Shown here: positions 23,360 through 31,718 of the stretch, in pieces | Numbering within the stretch: position 1 is the first letter of the stretch | How the letters are laid out: the number at the start of each line of letters is the position of its first letter | NCBI GenBank assembly: GCA_963975155.1 | Contig: CAXBFG010000001.1 | Location: forward strand, 1-64,000 | DNA length: 64,000 nt | Reading direction: 5' to 3' | From: UBA5109 sp963975155 | GTDB taxonomy: Bacteria > Pseudomonadota > Gammaproteobacteria > Pseudomonadales > Pseudohongiellaceae | Program-made: the position numbers and the translations under genes | Notes under the pieces: model-generated | The model's input: the letters and a program-made list of their open reading frames with translations, nothing else | Told to the model about the DNA's origin: nothing | Database searches by the model: none

Positions 23360-23947
23360 CTATTCGGCGACCGATACGCGTATGCGTTGATTTCTTTCAG
23401 GAAATACCAGAAAAATAGTGCCGGTCAAGGATCTCTGGATTTCGACATTGAAAGGGGTCGCTGGCCAACGGGTTATGGTTGTGGCATTTGTTTGCAGGAA
23501 AACCGTACCATCTGAGGAGACAAGCCGTGAGTTGCGTAAATCTATTTGCTCTACATTAACAATTTGTATGACCGAGTCCGCCTGTTGCGGCTGTAAAATC
23601 CTCTCTACGATTGAGCGTTCTTCAAGCGGAGCGGTGGCCGGAGCTTCACTCGGGGTAGAGGCTGGAGCGTTAATGACCGGGGTGGCATTCGACGGAGCAG
23701 GTGGAACTCTTGAAGGAATATCCGCAGCGGCATTTGAAGCAGTGGCTCTTGAGGCGCCGGCACCAGGCGGAAAAAGCCGATCATAACAGGCCAGTCTGAA
23801 TGAAAGATCGTCTATTTGCTGGCAGGCACTGATGCTCTCTAGAATATTCATATTCTGAGAATAAGCGTGATTCATTTGCAGCAAGGCAAAAAGGCACAGA
23901 GCAGCTACTAAGCGGATTGAAAGTTTTTTTGGGGAATAAAGAGCCAT
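23360..23947 (-). CDS. Exported protein with CxxCYDRLF-type N-terminal motif, function unknown
   Basis: The protein has 195 aa. The signal peptide (to about residue 30, NHAYSQ) is followed by a short conserved motif ISACQQIDDLSFRLACYDRLF, seen at the mature N-terminus of many proteobacterial periplasmic proteins. A Pro/Ala-rich linker (about 62-108) leads to a beta-rich C-terminal domain (RNSRLVSSDGTVFLQTNATTITRWPATPFNVEIQRSLTGTIFLVF). The two cysteines of the motif probably bond. The function is unknown. The gene stands alone, 290 bases from the flavoenzyme operon. Confidence 0.7.
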   Translation of the reverse strand: MALYSPKKLSIRLVAALCLFALLQMNHAYSQNMNILESISACQQIDDLSFRLACYDRLFPPGAGASRATASNAAADIPSRVPPAPSNATPVINAPASTPSEAPATAPLEERSIVERILQPQQADSVIQIVNVEQIDLRNSRLVSSDGTVFLQTNATTITRWPATPFNVEIQRSLTGTIFLVFPERNQRIRVSVAE

Positions 23948-24246
23948 TGCATAAACCTGTGATAAATTTTACTGAAATTTACCATGACTGGAGCCAAAAA
24001 TGTAGCAGTAGCATTCCTGACTGCATTAAAAGAGGGACATTATCTTATTTTCAAAAGCATATAAATACTGGAAATGTCAGTCCATCAGCTTAATAAGGTT
24101 TAATTGCCAAAATGCCGCCTAGAACACTTAGTTTAAGCTGCTGTTTAGATTGATAAGGATTTAGAAATGTAATATTGTTGGCTCATCCAGTATGGTGCTT
24201 TTTGGTCAGTACCTGAAAATTCTTATAAAAGACGAGGTTGATAATA

Positions 24247-25857
24247 ATGGCGACTTTACCCCCGGGACTTGACAGTAACACTTTTGAATCTGCACTGAGA
24301 GATTTTCGTGATGCAATCGGTTCAGAATGGGTTTTTTCCAGCGATGAAGACGTAGCTTTATATCGCGATGCTTATTCACCTATGTGGAATGAAGAAGATG
24401 AACTGGTAGCATCGGCAGCAGTTGCACCTGAGACAACAGAAGAAGTGCAGGCTATCGTACGTATTGCCAATCGCTACGGTATTCCCCTGTATCCTATTTC
24501 GACAGGTAAAAATCTGGGTTATGGAGGTTCTGCACCCAGTTATTCAGGCAGTATGGTCGTAGACCTGAAACGCATGAATAAAGTAATAGAGGTGAGTGAC
24601 CGGCGCAATTACGCCATCGTCGAGCCGGGTGTTTCTTACTTCGATCTTTACCGCTATATCCAGGAACGTGATCTGAAAGTCTGGATAGATTGTCCTGATC
24701 CAGGTTGGGGTAGCCCAGTAGGTAATGCTCTCGATCATGGTGTGGGTTATACCTTTGGCCAATATCGAGACCATTTTGCCTCAAATGCAGGGATGGAAGT
24801 TGTATTACCTGATGGTGAGGTGTTACGTACCGGCATGGGCGCGCTGCCAGGTGGTGAATGGGGTGAATATAAATACGGTTTTGGTCCCAGTGTAGACGGC
24901 TTATTCGCACAGGCTAATTTCGGTATCGTCACAAAAATGGCCTTCCGCTTGATGCCGGAGCAGGAAGCTCACCTGACGGGAACAGTCATTGTTCCGCGCA
25001 GACAGGATTTGATCGCCTTGGTTGATCATGTGAACTATCTTGACGATACGGGCCTGATCGGAATGCCCTTATGGGGTAATCGAATCAGCGGTTTCGGTGG
25101 CATGGATCCTGAACTGGCTGCACTTGTTGGTAATGGTGCCAGCGATGATCAACTGGACGCTTACGCTGCCAGTAAAGGCAATGGTTTCTGGTCAGTTCAA
25201 TTACAGTTTTATGGTCCAGAGCCGACAGTTCAGGCTAATTGGCAGTATGCCCAGTCGCGTATCTCATCCATTGCCGGGGCAACATTTGAAGACGGTCCTC
25301 TCTATACTTTTCCCATGAGCGAAGAAGATAAACAACAACATCATCATAGAGTTGCCATTGGTGTACCAAATATGGAGATTTTCTCTATCGGTGCCCGCTC
25401 GGAACGAAACCCTTCACCACAAGACGGGCACTTATGGTTTTCGGCAATTATCCCCCGTAGTGGCGAGGCAATTTTCAAAGCCCAGGAGGTGATTGGTCGA
25501 ATCTGGAGAGAAGAGGGCCTTCCTTATAACCCTTTTGCAACTCCTGCAACCTGGACTTACCGCTGCTACATCATGATTACCGGGCTGCCCATTAGTCGCA
25601 CGGATAAATCGATTAATGAGCGTTCGATGCGCGCCTATAATCGGGCAATTGCGGAATGTGGTGCAGAAGGTATGGGGGAATATCGTGCGCCTCCTGCTTT
25701 CGCAAGCCAGATTCAGAATGCGTATTCTTACAATGACAATATACAGCTTCGTTATGCCGAAAAATTAAAAGATGCAACTGACCCTAACGGGATTATTGCG
25801 CCGGGTCGGGGTGGCATCTGGCCTAAGAATATTCGTGACAGAGAGGGCAGAGCATGA
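24247..25857 (+). CDS. 4-cresol dehydrogenase / eugenol hydroxylase-type flavoprotein (VAO family)
   Basis: The protein has 536 aa from the ATG at 24247 (ribosome site GACGAGG). The PCMH-type FAD domain is clear: ATTEEVQAIVRIANRYGIPLYPISTGKNLGYGGS, then VDLKRMNKVIEV and GVGYTFGQYRDHFASNAG. The C-terminal substrate domain ends with the conserved GIIAPGRGGIWP. Enzymes of this family oxidise p-alkylphenols such as 4-cresol, eugenol or vanillyl alcohol via a quinone methide. The stop overlaps the start of the next gene, a small cytochrome c, which is the PchF-PchC or EhyB-EhyA layout. So electrons likely pass to that cytochrome. Confidence 0.93.
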   Translation: MATLPPGLDSNTFESALRDFRDAIGSEWVFSSDEDVALYRDAYSPMWNEEDELVASAAVAPETTEEVQAIVRIANRYGIPLYPISTGKNLGYGGSAPSYSGSMVVDLKRMNKVIEVSDRRNYAIVEPGVSYFDLYRYIQERDLKVWIDCPDPGWGSPVGNALDHGVGYTFGQYRDHFASNAGMEVVLPDGEVLRTGMGALPGGEWGEYKYGFGPSVDGLFAQANFGIVTKMAFRLMPEQEAHLTGTVIVPRRQDLIALVDHVNYLDDTGLIGMPLWGNRISGFGGMDPELAALVGNGASDDQLDAYAASKGNGFWSVQLQFYGPEPTVQANWQYAQSRISSIAGATFEDGPLYTFPMSEEDKQQHHHRVAIGVPNMEIFSIGARSERNPSPQDGHLWFSAIIPRSGEAIFKAQEVIGRIWREEGLPYNPFATPATWTYRCYIMITGLPISRTDKSINERSMRAYNRAIAECGAEGMGEYRAPPAFASQIQNAYSYNDNIQLRYAEKLKDATDPNGIIAPGRGGIWPKNIRDREGRA

Positions 25858-26195
25858 AAAATATAAGCAGTTTGGGTTTATTGTTACTGGCGACCGTTTT
25901 CAGTTTAAGTGCTAATGCACAGACTGCAGCTGAAAGGGGACACCAGGTTTTTGATAAATGGTGCGCAGCTTGTCATGATGAGTCACAAAGAACACCTGGA
26001 ACCGCCGCTCTTCGTGCAAAATATAATGGTGCCTTGCCTGCGCTACTGGAAGAGCGTACTGACCTGACGCCTGAGATTATCAGTTTATGGGTCCGAAATG
26101 GCATCAGCATTATGCCCTTCTTCCGTAAGACTGAAATCAGCGATGCAGAACTGGCTGATCTTGGCGCATATCTTTCCGGGAACAATGGCAACTAA
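25854..26195 (+). CDS. Cytochrome c subunit of p-cresol/eugenol-type dehydrogenase
   Basis: The protein has 113 aa. After a signal peptide (to about residue 23, ANAQT) the haem c motif is C37-AAC-H41, and the axial Met is in the ISIMPFF segment near residue 85. Its length and MPFF word match PchC/EhyA cytochromes that bind the flavoprotein and pass electrons to the respiratory chain. The 4-base ATGA overlap with the flavoprotein gene shows translational coupling. Confidence 0.93.
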   Translation: MKNISSLGLLLLATVFSLSANAQTAAERGHQVFDKWCAACHDESQRTPGTAALRAKYNGALPALLEERTDLTPEIISLWVRNGISIMPFFRKTEISDAELADLGAYLSGNNGN

Positions 26196-26267
26196 GCGGT
26201 ACTAATGACAAAGAACAGGAAAGACAGCTAATACTGGTAATACGGGTAATACTGAAAGGAACATACT

Positions 26268-26897
26268 ATGACTGATAGAAGACAATTTCTGAAAATCGGA
26301 TTAGCCACATCTACCATTCCACTGGCAGCACGAGCTACCGGAAGCAGTGCCTTTAGTGCGTTTTCATCCGGTAAAACCCTGCCTTTTTATAAGGTTATTG
26401 TTGATGAGCGTTATGATGAAAGTATTGAATTCGGCAAGGCAATGGAAGAGCGAGGCTATGATACTTACCTTATGAAAAACGGTGACCTTACTCAATTCTG
26501 GTATGAGAACCTCAATGCGCTCTGGGAAAAAGAGCCGGTTGCAATTGCCGGCTTTACCAAGTTTGGTCCCTTGTTCTGTCTGGAACAGCTGGGCAGAACT
26601 TATGGCGCTAAAGTTGTATACCGTGGAGATCATCTTTACCAACAACAGGGCAAGGTAACTCATAAATTAAACGGGCCGGAAAAAATGCTGTCAAACAGCA
26701 ACAATCTGCTTAGTTTTGCTAACGAGAAAGTGGCCGGACAAACTGTAGCTGAAATGATGCTGAGCTGTGAAGCTGGCACAACGGCTATTATAGAGTCGGT
26801 CTGTTCTGAACAGGTAGCACACCAGAGTGCATTAACGGATGCCCTGCCGGAAGACAATCTGGTTTCATGGATTGTTGCTCCTGCGCATTTGATGTAG
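26268..26897 (+). CDS. Tat-signal protein linked to p-cresol dehydrogenase-type operon, function unknown
   Basis: The protein has 209 aa. The twin-arginine signal TDRRQFLKIG (residues 2-11), followed by a hydrophobic region and an AARATG processing region, predicts export in a folded state. The mature part shows no motif I know: an alternating beta/alpha pattern (YKVIVDERYDESIEFGKAMEERGYDTYLM; EPVAIAGFTKFGPLFCLEQL) and three cysteines. It is 72 bases after the cytochrome gene on the same strand and before a strong terminator, so it is the third gene of the operon and may aid cofactor binding, substrate capture or assembly. Confidence 0.75.
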   Translation: MTDRRQFLKIGLATSTIPLAARATGSSAFSAFSSGKTLPFYKVIVDERYDESIEFGKAMEERGYDTYLMKNGDLTQFWYENLNALWEKEPVAIAGFTKFGPLFCLEQLGRTYGAKVVYRGDHLYQQQGKVTHKLNGPEKMLSNSNNLLSFANEKVAGQTVAEMMLSCEAGTTAIIESVCSEQVAHQSALTDALPEDNLVSWIVAPAHLM

Positions 26898-26922
26898 TTT
26901 TTATTTTTGACTGAAAACTTGT

Positions 26923-26953
26923 AAAAAAAAGAGCCTTGGGGCTCTTTTTTTTT
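26923..26953. terminator. Bidirectional rho-independent terminator
   Basis: AAAGAGCC-TTGG-GGCTCTTT with A8 before and T9 after. It ends the flavocytochrome operon and the convergent lysR gene. Confidence 0.9.
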
Positions 26954-26971
26954 ACAGCTCAATCTCTTGCT

Positions 26972-27859
26972 TTAGATATAACTTTTGCGCCATTCCTGAA
27001 GAAATTCCAGAAATTTAGTGAGCTTTGGAGATTGCCACTGGGCACGAGGGTAAATGGCATAGAGATCAATTGCCGGAATCTTGCAGTCTGCCAGTATCTG
27101 TTGAATAGAGCCGTCCATCAGCTCATGCCTTACAGCAGTAACGGGTAACACTCCAATCCCCAGGCCATTTTGTATGGCGTGGACACAGGCATCCATATTA
27201 TTAATGGCAACCCGGCATTTCGGATGAAAGCCGATTTTCTTGGTGTTCTGATAGAGCACTAATTCTTCTACGGGATCACCGGCAAAGATAAAAGAATGTT
27301 CCGGCAGTTGGTTTGGCGATGTGATTTCTCCGTGCTCTGAAATATATTGGGGAGAAACCCAAAAACCCATTTCGATCTTGAAAATATGTTCTGCCGTTAT
27401 CGTCGAACTTTTGGGGGAAATTCTGCAGGGCCTTAGCGCAATATCGTAACGTTCCCGTAATAAGTCGACATTACGATTATCGAGATGAATCTGAACATCT
27501 ATTGAGGGGTGTTCTTTTAAAAATTTACCGAGTATATCTTTGAATAAAATACGCCCGATACCATTTGGTCCGGCGATTTTTAATATTCCCTGTGGAGCGT
27601 TAGTTAAGGATTTAATATAGGCATCGGCTTCCAGAGCATTGTCTACAATTTGCTTGCAGTACTGATAATACCTTTCTCCGGCTTCGCTTAGAGCAACAGA
27701 GCGGGTACTCCTGTTGAGCAAACGAGTTCCTAGTCGATTTTCCAAAGCAGCTATTTTCATGCTGACATTTGATTTTTCAATGCCCAGTTCTTTGGCGGCC
27801 TTGGTAAAGCTAAGGTTTTCAGCAACCTTGGCAAAAATACGTAGTGAGTCTAAGTCCAT
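26972..27859 (-). CDS. LysR-family transcriptional regulator
   Basis: The protein has 295 aa. The HTH (LRIFAKVAENLSFTKAAKELGIEKSNVSMKIAALENRLGTRLLNRSTRSVALSEAG pattern, residues 4-60) is followed by a LysR substrate-binding domain. It is convergent with the flavocytochrome operon and separated by a bidirectional terminator, so control of that operon is possible but would be in trans to its promoter. A palindrome 17 bases upstream of its start suggests autoregulation. Confidence 0.93.
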   Translation of the reverse strand: MDLDSLRIFAKVAENLSFTKAAKELGIEKSNVSMKIAALENRLGTRLLNRSTRSVALSEAGERYYQYCKQIVDNALEADAYIKSLTNAPQGILKIAGPNGIGRILFKDILGKFLKEHPSIDVQIHLDNRNVDLLRERYDIALRPCRISPKSSTITAEHIFKIEMGFWVSPQYISEHGEITSPNQLPEHSFIFAGDPVEELVLYQNTKKIGFHPKCRVAINNMDACVHAIQNGLGIGVLPVTAVRHELMDGSIQQILADCKIPAIDLYAIYPRAQWQSPKLTKFLEFLQEWRKSYI

Positions 27860-27875
27860 AAGATGTTTCCATAGT

Positions 27876-27897
27876 ATTGTTCATATAAACGAACAAT
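27876..27897. promoter_or_regulatory. Palindromic operator upstream of lysR
   Basis: ATTGTTC and GAACAAT arms separated by eight bases lie just before the start of the 26972 regulator gene. This fits a LysR-type autoregulatory site, though other dimeric regulators could use it. Confidence 0.55.
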
Positions 27898-28014
27898 GAA
27901 GCACTTCCCGTGCTGATTGTATAGGCCGTGTACTGTAAAGAAAACCGCCATATCCTGTCTATAACTATTTTTTGAATTTCACGAATGTTGGCTCGTGCTT
28001 AAGTTTGACATTTC

Positions 28015-28145
28015 TAGTGGCGTGGCATAAAAGTCGCCACTTCCGCATTTGTTCAACCTTCGATCTTTCCTTCCTATTTTTCCGGCGCTGCGGAACTCGC
28101 CGCTTCGCGTTTCAGACAGTCCTCGCGCTTAATCGGAAAAAGACT
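28015..28145. repeat. Conserved-looking non-coding inverted-repeat element
   Basis: AGTGGCG and CGCCACT make a small stem at 28016-28040. TTTTTCCG (28075-28083) and CGGAAAAA (28133-28141) bracket a G/C-rich core with the words GCGCTGCGGAACTCGCCGC and CAGACAGTCCTCGCGC. An 84-aa reading frame spans it (27972-28226), but its product is low-complexity Arg/Phe-rich and looks spurious. I recall near-identical words in unrelated proteobacterial intergenic regions; I cannot check this here. Confidence 0.5.
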
Positions 28146-28235
28146 CAGGAAAAGGACATCTCAATGGTTTCACATATGCAGGAAGGGCGGCTTTCTAAGC
28201 AATGCCGTCTTTTCCAAGGATGTTAAACGCACAGG

Positions 28236-28350
28236 CGTGATGGCAAGTTAGACTGTCGGCGACCGTCTGACGACAGGGAAGTCGTCAGCCGAGCCTGTAC
28301 AGGGATGTACGCTTTTTGGCGTGTCGACGATGGGCTAACTTGCCATCACG
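28236..28350. repeat. Multi-hairpin structured element
   Basis: A perfect 16-base outer stem, CGTGATGGCAAGTTAG (28236-28251) with CTAACTTGCCATCACG (28335-28350), encloses two hairpins. These are CTGACGAC-AGGGAA-GTCGTCAG (28267-28288) and GTACA-GGGA-TGTAC (28297-28310). Both hairpins display an ACAGGGAxGT-like loop. It lies 75 bases beyond the stop of umuC, in a gap of 565 bases without a credible gene. Confidence 0.8.
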
Positions 28351-28424
28351 ACTGAATATATGCAGAAAAATTTCAAACTGAAGCACTACCAAATTTTGTA
28401 AGGTTGGCATTGTCCTGCTAAGGC

Positions 28425-29672
28425 TTAACACCGCACAAGCGGAAGGTCCTTCCAGCGGGTTGTGTATCTGGGCGACATATAATCCCTTTTCATTGACCAT
28501 CTGGGCTGGATGCCGGTATTGGCCAGTTTCATTGAGTGCTTGCCATAACGGCGGTTTACTTTATCTAACATAGCCATCAGGGCTCTTGATTGCTCTGTTT
28601 GCTGCGGATTAAATAAGTCCGCTTGCTCATATTTCCTGGTTCTGACATCGAGCAGGCCTATCCCGCATTTTTTGTAGCGGATACCAGGTTTAAAAAGCCC
28701 GATGATGGCTTTGGAGGCAAGACTGGATATGTATCTGGTGTCATTGCTTAAGTGAGCCAGGGAAAGCACTTTTTGGGGCGAATAATGGCCGACTTTCTTA
28801 TCAAAGCTCTCAAGATATACCCAGATGTTTTGGGTCAGGCCATTTTGGCTGCGCAGTTTTTCACAGGCACGGGAAGCGTAGAGGCTTATTGCCTGCTGAA
28901 GCTCATGAAGTTCGGTAACCTTGTAGCTGAAGCTGCGGGTGCAGATGATTTCCTTGCGCGGGGCGGGGTCCAGTTCCAGATCAAGGCAGGGTTCCCCGTT
29001 TAATTCCCTGACTGTGCGTTCCAGCACAACGCTGAAATGTCGCCTCAGGTATTTAGGATCAGCCTGCGCCAGTTGCCGGGCATTGTGTATACCCAGGTGA
29101 TGAAGTCTTTGGCATATCCGGCTGCCAATTCCCCAGATTTTATCCGTTGTTATGCGAGCCAATAACCATTCCCATTTGAGGGGCTCGTCCAATACACAGA
29201 CACCCTTAAGGCGTTTTATCTTCTTGGCGGCGTGATTGGCCAGTTTGGCCAGGGTTTTAGTCGGCGCAATGCCAACGCAGACCGGCATTCGGGCATTTTG
29301 CCAGAGCATGTCTTTGATGGTTTTGGCGTGTTGCTGGTAATCTACTTTTGCTAGTCGAAGGAACGCCTCATCAATTGAATACACTTCCATTTCAGTACTG
29401 TAGGGTTCCAGCAGATTCATCACCCTGGCCGAAAGATCCCCGTACAGTTCATAGTTGCTGGAGAAGATATGGACCTGATTTTTTTCTATTTCATCCCTGA
29501 CCTGGAAGAAGGGAACATAGCTGGGAATATTAAAGGCTTTAGCCTCAGCATTAAGCGAAATGACGCAGCCATCATTATTGGACAAGACCACAATAGGCTT
29601 GCCCTCAAGATCGGGGCGGAAAATACTTTCGCAGGAAGCATAGAAGGTATTGCAGTCTACAAGTGCGTACAT
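28425..29672 (-). CDS. umuC: Error-prone DNA polymerase V subunit UmuC (Y family)
   Basis: The protein has 415 aa from the ATG at 29672. A longer in-frame start at 29714 would add 14 non-conserved residues. The catalytic start MYALVDCNTFYASCE and the YSIDEAFL motif give the acidic residues D6 and DE of Y-family polymerases. The helix-hairpin region (DKIWGIGSRICQRLHHLGI) and the conserved end YMSPRYTTRW are present. It bypasses DNA lesions with UmuD' after SOS induction. Its start overlaps the end of umuD by 16 bases. Confidence 0.96.
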   Translation of the reverse strand: MYALVDCNTFYASCESIFRPDLEGKPIVVLSNNDGCVISLNAEAKAFNIPSYVPFFQVRDEIEKNQVHIFSSNYELYGDLSARVMNLLEPYSTEMEVYSIDEAFLRLAKVDYQQHAKTIKDMLWQNARMPVCVGIAPTKTLAKLANHAAKKIKRLKGVCVLDEPLKWEWLLARITTDKIWGIGSRICQRLHHLGIHNARQLAQADPKYLRRHFSVVLERTVRELNGEPCLDLELDPAPRKEIICTRSFSYKVTELHELQQAISLYASRACEKLRSQNGLTQNIWVYLESFDKKVGHYSPQKVLSLAHLSNDTRYISSLASKAIIGLFKPGIRYKKCGIGLLDVRTRKYEQADLFNPQQTEQSRALMAMLDKVNRRYGKHSMKLANTGIQPRWSMKRDYMSPRYTTRWKDLPLVRC

Positions 29673-30088
29673 AGTCGGTTTACCACATGGGTTACAACGC
29701 CCTGAATAATGCAATCAACTTCTGCACTGATGGGGATCGGCGGGTAGTCAAGATTTGCAGAGCGAAGTAGCGAGGCCTTTAAATCCAGAATCTTACAGGT
29801 CAACTCACCGTCTATTACCGCAATGACGACATCGTCATGCTGAGGATCAAGAGAACGATCCACCACCAGCAGGGACTTGTCCATAATGCCGGCGTTCACC
29901 ATAGACAAACCTGAGGCCTTGGCAAAAAATGTGGAAGCAGGGTGTTTCACCAGGTATTCATTTAAATCCAGCGAGTCCTCGATGTAGTCGTCTGCCGGGG
30001 AAGGGAAACCAGCCGGAACACGGGAGCTGTACAGGGGTAGGGGCTGGTAGGTCAGTGCTGCTTTCGGCGCTATTAAAGTGACTTTCAT
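29657..30088 (-). CDS. umuD: UmuD, self-cleaving subunit of DNA polymerase V
   Basis: The protein has 143 aa. The cleavage bond A26-G27 (VPAGFPSP) and the peptidase dyad S62 (GLSM) and K99 (GELTCKIL) are in place. RecA-stimulated cleavage would yield UmuD', which joins UmuC. It starts 13 bases after the SRAP gene stop and overlaps umuC. I found no CTGT-N8-ACAG LexA box directly upstream, and the operon promoter is probably before the SRAP gene. Confidence 0.95.
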   Translation of the reverse strand: MKVTLIAPKAALTYQPLPLYSSRVPAGFPSPADDYIEDSLDLNEYLVKHPASTFFAKASGLSMVNAGIMDKSLLVVDRSLDPQHDDVVIAVIDGELTCKILDLKASLLRSANLDYPPIPISAEVDCIIQGVVTHVVNRLCTHL

Positions 30089-30101
30089 GATTATCCAGGG
30101 G

Positions 30102-30758
30102 TCAGGAAATCAAGTAGCTCTCTCCAATAGGATTCCACTTACTGGGTTTATCTATGGGGGTGACGCGTTGCGCCCGGTGTATCGCTGGCTCCAGTATGTC
30201 GTTGAAGGCCTCAACGGCTTTGAAGTCGGGATCAAGCCACTTGTCGATTAATTCTTGGTTGTCGTCGTCCAGCATTAAAGGGATGGACTTGGGATGTATA
30301 TTCGCCCATTTCTCAAGTGGGGGCAAGGTGATGATAGACGCTGAGTAAATAATTTCTCCGCTATCCTGATTGATATGCTCCTTATACAGACCGCCGAAGG
30401 CTATGGCCCGATCTTCCAGCTCAATTTTGTGATAGGTCTTCTTGTCACCAAGCCCCTCAACGAAGGCCGTAGCGGGGATGATACAGCGGGATTCCCGGTA
30501 AGGTTTATAGGCTAAAGAGCGAGGCTGGTTCAGCTTGTCAGAACGGGAATTGAAGGAAGCATATTTATAATTGGGTTTATGGGTCTCCTGATCCAGCAAG
30601 AGCCACCAGATGGCGACATCCAAAGAATCCTTACGAATAAACGAAATTAAAGCGCCCGGGGCTATATCGTCAGAATAGCGCGGATGACCCTCAAGCTTTA
30701 GCCTGCTCAGCAGTGCATCGGATTTGGCGTTTTGTTTGATTTGGAAGCGGCCACACAT
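30102..30758 (-). CDS. SRAP (HMCES/YedK) abasic-site DNA-protein crosslink enzyme
   Basis: The protein has 218 aa with the strict N-terminus MCGRF, where Cys2 forms the thiazolidine link to abasic sites in single-stranded DNA. Other family words are NSRSD, CIIPATAFVEG (glutamate of the active site) and IHPKSIPLML (histidine). It protects abasic DNA during replication. Being the first gene of an operon with umuD and umuC fits an SOS or damage-tolerance role. E. coli YedK is the nearest characterised relative. Confidence 0.93.
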   Translation of the reverse strand: MCGRFQIKQNAKSDALLSRLKLEGHPRYSDDIAPGALISFIRKDSLDVAIWWLLLDQETHKPNYKYASFNSRSDKLNQPRSLAYKPYRESRCIIPATAFVEGLGDKKTYHKIELEDRAIAFGGLYKEHINQDSGEIIYSASIITLPPLEKWANIHPKSIPLMLDDDNQELIDKWLDPDFKAVEAFNDILEPAIHRAQRVTPIDKPSKWNPIGESYLIS

Positions 30759-30868
30759 AAGCGAATATTAGCATTGGACGCCGGGTTTATAGCGTTCATT
30801 TCTGTAGTAAAGAGGCATCAGATGTTACTATTTTCCCGGCTAGTGGATACTAAAGAGCAGGTGATGAT

Positions 30869-31657
30869 ATGCGAATAAAAATTATACGCTTAATGGCAGT
30901 CTTGGTACTGGCAGTTTGTACTCCCCAATTACAGGCACAGGCACAGGCACAGACGCAGGAGCGTGAAGCATTAAAAGTGCTCTTTATCGGCAACAGCTAC
31001 ACTTATTTCTGGAACCTTCCGCAAATCATAACGGCGATGGGGGAGCGTAATGGCAAAGCGATTATGGCGAGGAAGTCTACGGTAGGCGGGACAAACCTGC
31101 GTCAGCATTGGGATGGGGAACTGGGCCTGAACTCCAGAGCGATGATTGAAAATGGAGACTGGGATATTGTCGTTCTCCAGAACCATAGTCTGAGCACGAT
31201 TGATGATTTTGATGAATTTATGGACTACGGGGGCAGGTTTATTGACCTGGTCAGACAAAGCGGAGCTACTCCCATGCTCTATATGACCTGGGCTCGTGAA
31301 TTTAACCCGCTTATGCAGGACAAAATATCTGCTGCCTATAGGCTGCTGGGAGAGCAGAAGGGTGTCGAAGTTGTGCCAGTGGGCGAAGTCTGGAGAATGG
31401 CCAGAGAACTAAGGCCGGATCTGGATTTGTTCATAGGCGATGGTAGTCATCCGACAAACTATGGGACTTATCTTATCGCCTGTGTTTTCTATAGTGTCTT
31501 GACTGATTTGCCAGCCCAGGGTCTTCCAGCACGCTTGTCGACTACGGATAAAAATGGCGAAGAACTTATTTTTACTTTTATAGATCCGCAAGATGCAACT
31601 TTTATGCAGGACGTGGTGGACAGCTATCTTTTATTGAATGAAGCCGTGATGCACTAA
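30869..31657 (+). CDS. Exported SGNH-like hydrolase
   Basis: The protein has 262 aa. The signal peptide ends in a Gln/Ala repeat (QAQAQAQTQ) encoded by a hexamer repeat. The SGNH blocks are FIGNSYTYFWNLP (block I, Ser in GNS), a GGTNLRQHW Gly region, LQNHS (Asn) and GDGSHPTNYGTY (Asp-x-x-His). This matches GDSL/DUF4886-type esterases that de-acylate carbohydrates or lipids in the periplasm. It lies 61 bases upstream of the DASS transporter gene and may share its promoter. Confidence 0.85.
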   Translation: MRIKIIRLMAVLVLAVCTPQLQAQAQAQTQEREALKVLFIGNSYTYFWNLPQIITAMGERNGKAIMARKSTVGGTNLRQHWDGELGLNSRAMIENGDWDIVVLQNHSLSTIDDFDEFMDYGGRFIDLVRQSGATPMLYMTWAREFNPLMQDKISAAYRLLGEQKGVEVVPVGEVWRMARELRPDLDLFIGDGSHPTNYGTYLIACVFYSVLTDLPAQGLPARLSTTDKNGEELIFTFIDPQDATFMQDVVDSYLLLNEAVMH

Positions 31658-31718
31658 AGAACCAGTCTAATTTTCCTAATCAGCCAAAATCAATTAACGA
31701 AGAGTGTCGTCGTAACTA

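Noticed and set aside
24494..24910. 138-aa antisense frame in the flavoprotein gene
   Set aside because: It overlaps the conserved FAD-binding region and lacks protein-like composition.
27972..28226. 84-aa protein gene
   Set aside because: It lies across inverted repeats, has low-complexity Arg/Phe composition and no ribosome site. Better read as a non-coding element.
28236..28350. Retron msr/msd or CRISPR-like structure
   Set aside because: No reverse transcriptase or cas gene is near, and there are no regularly spaced repeats.
29673..29714. Longer UmuC N-terminus
   Set aside because: Y-family polymerases begin with the MYALVDCN-like strand. The extra 14 residues would extend into umuD and lack a ribosome site.
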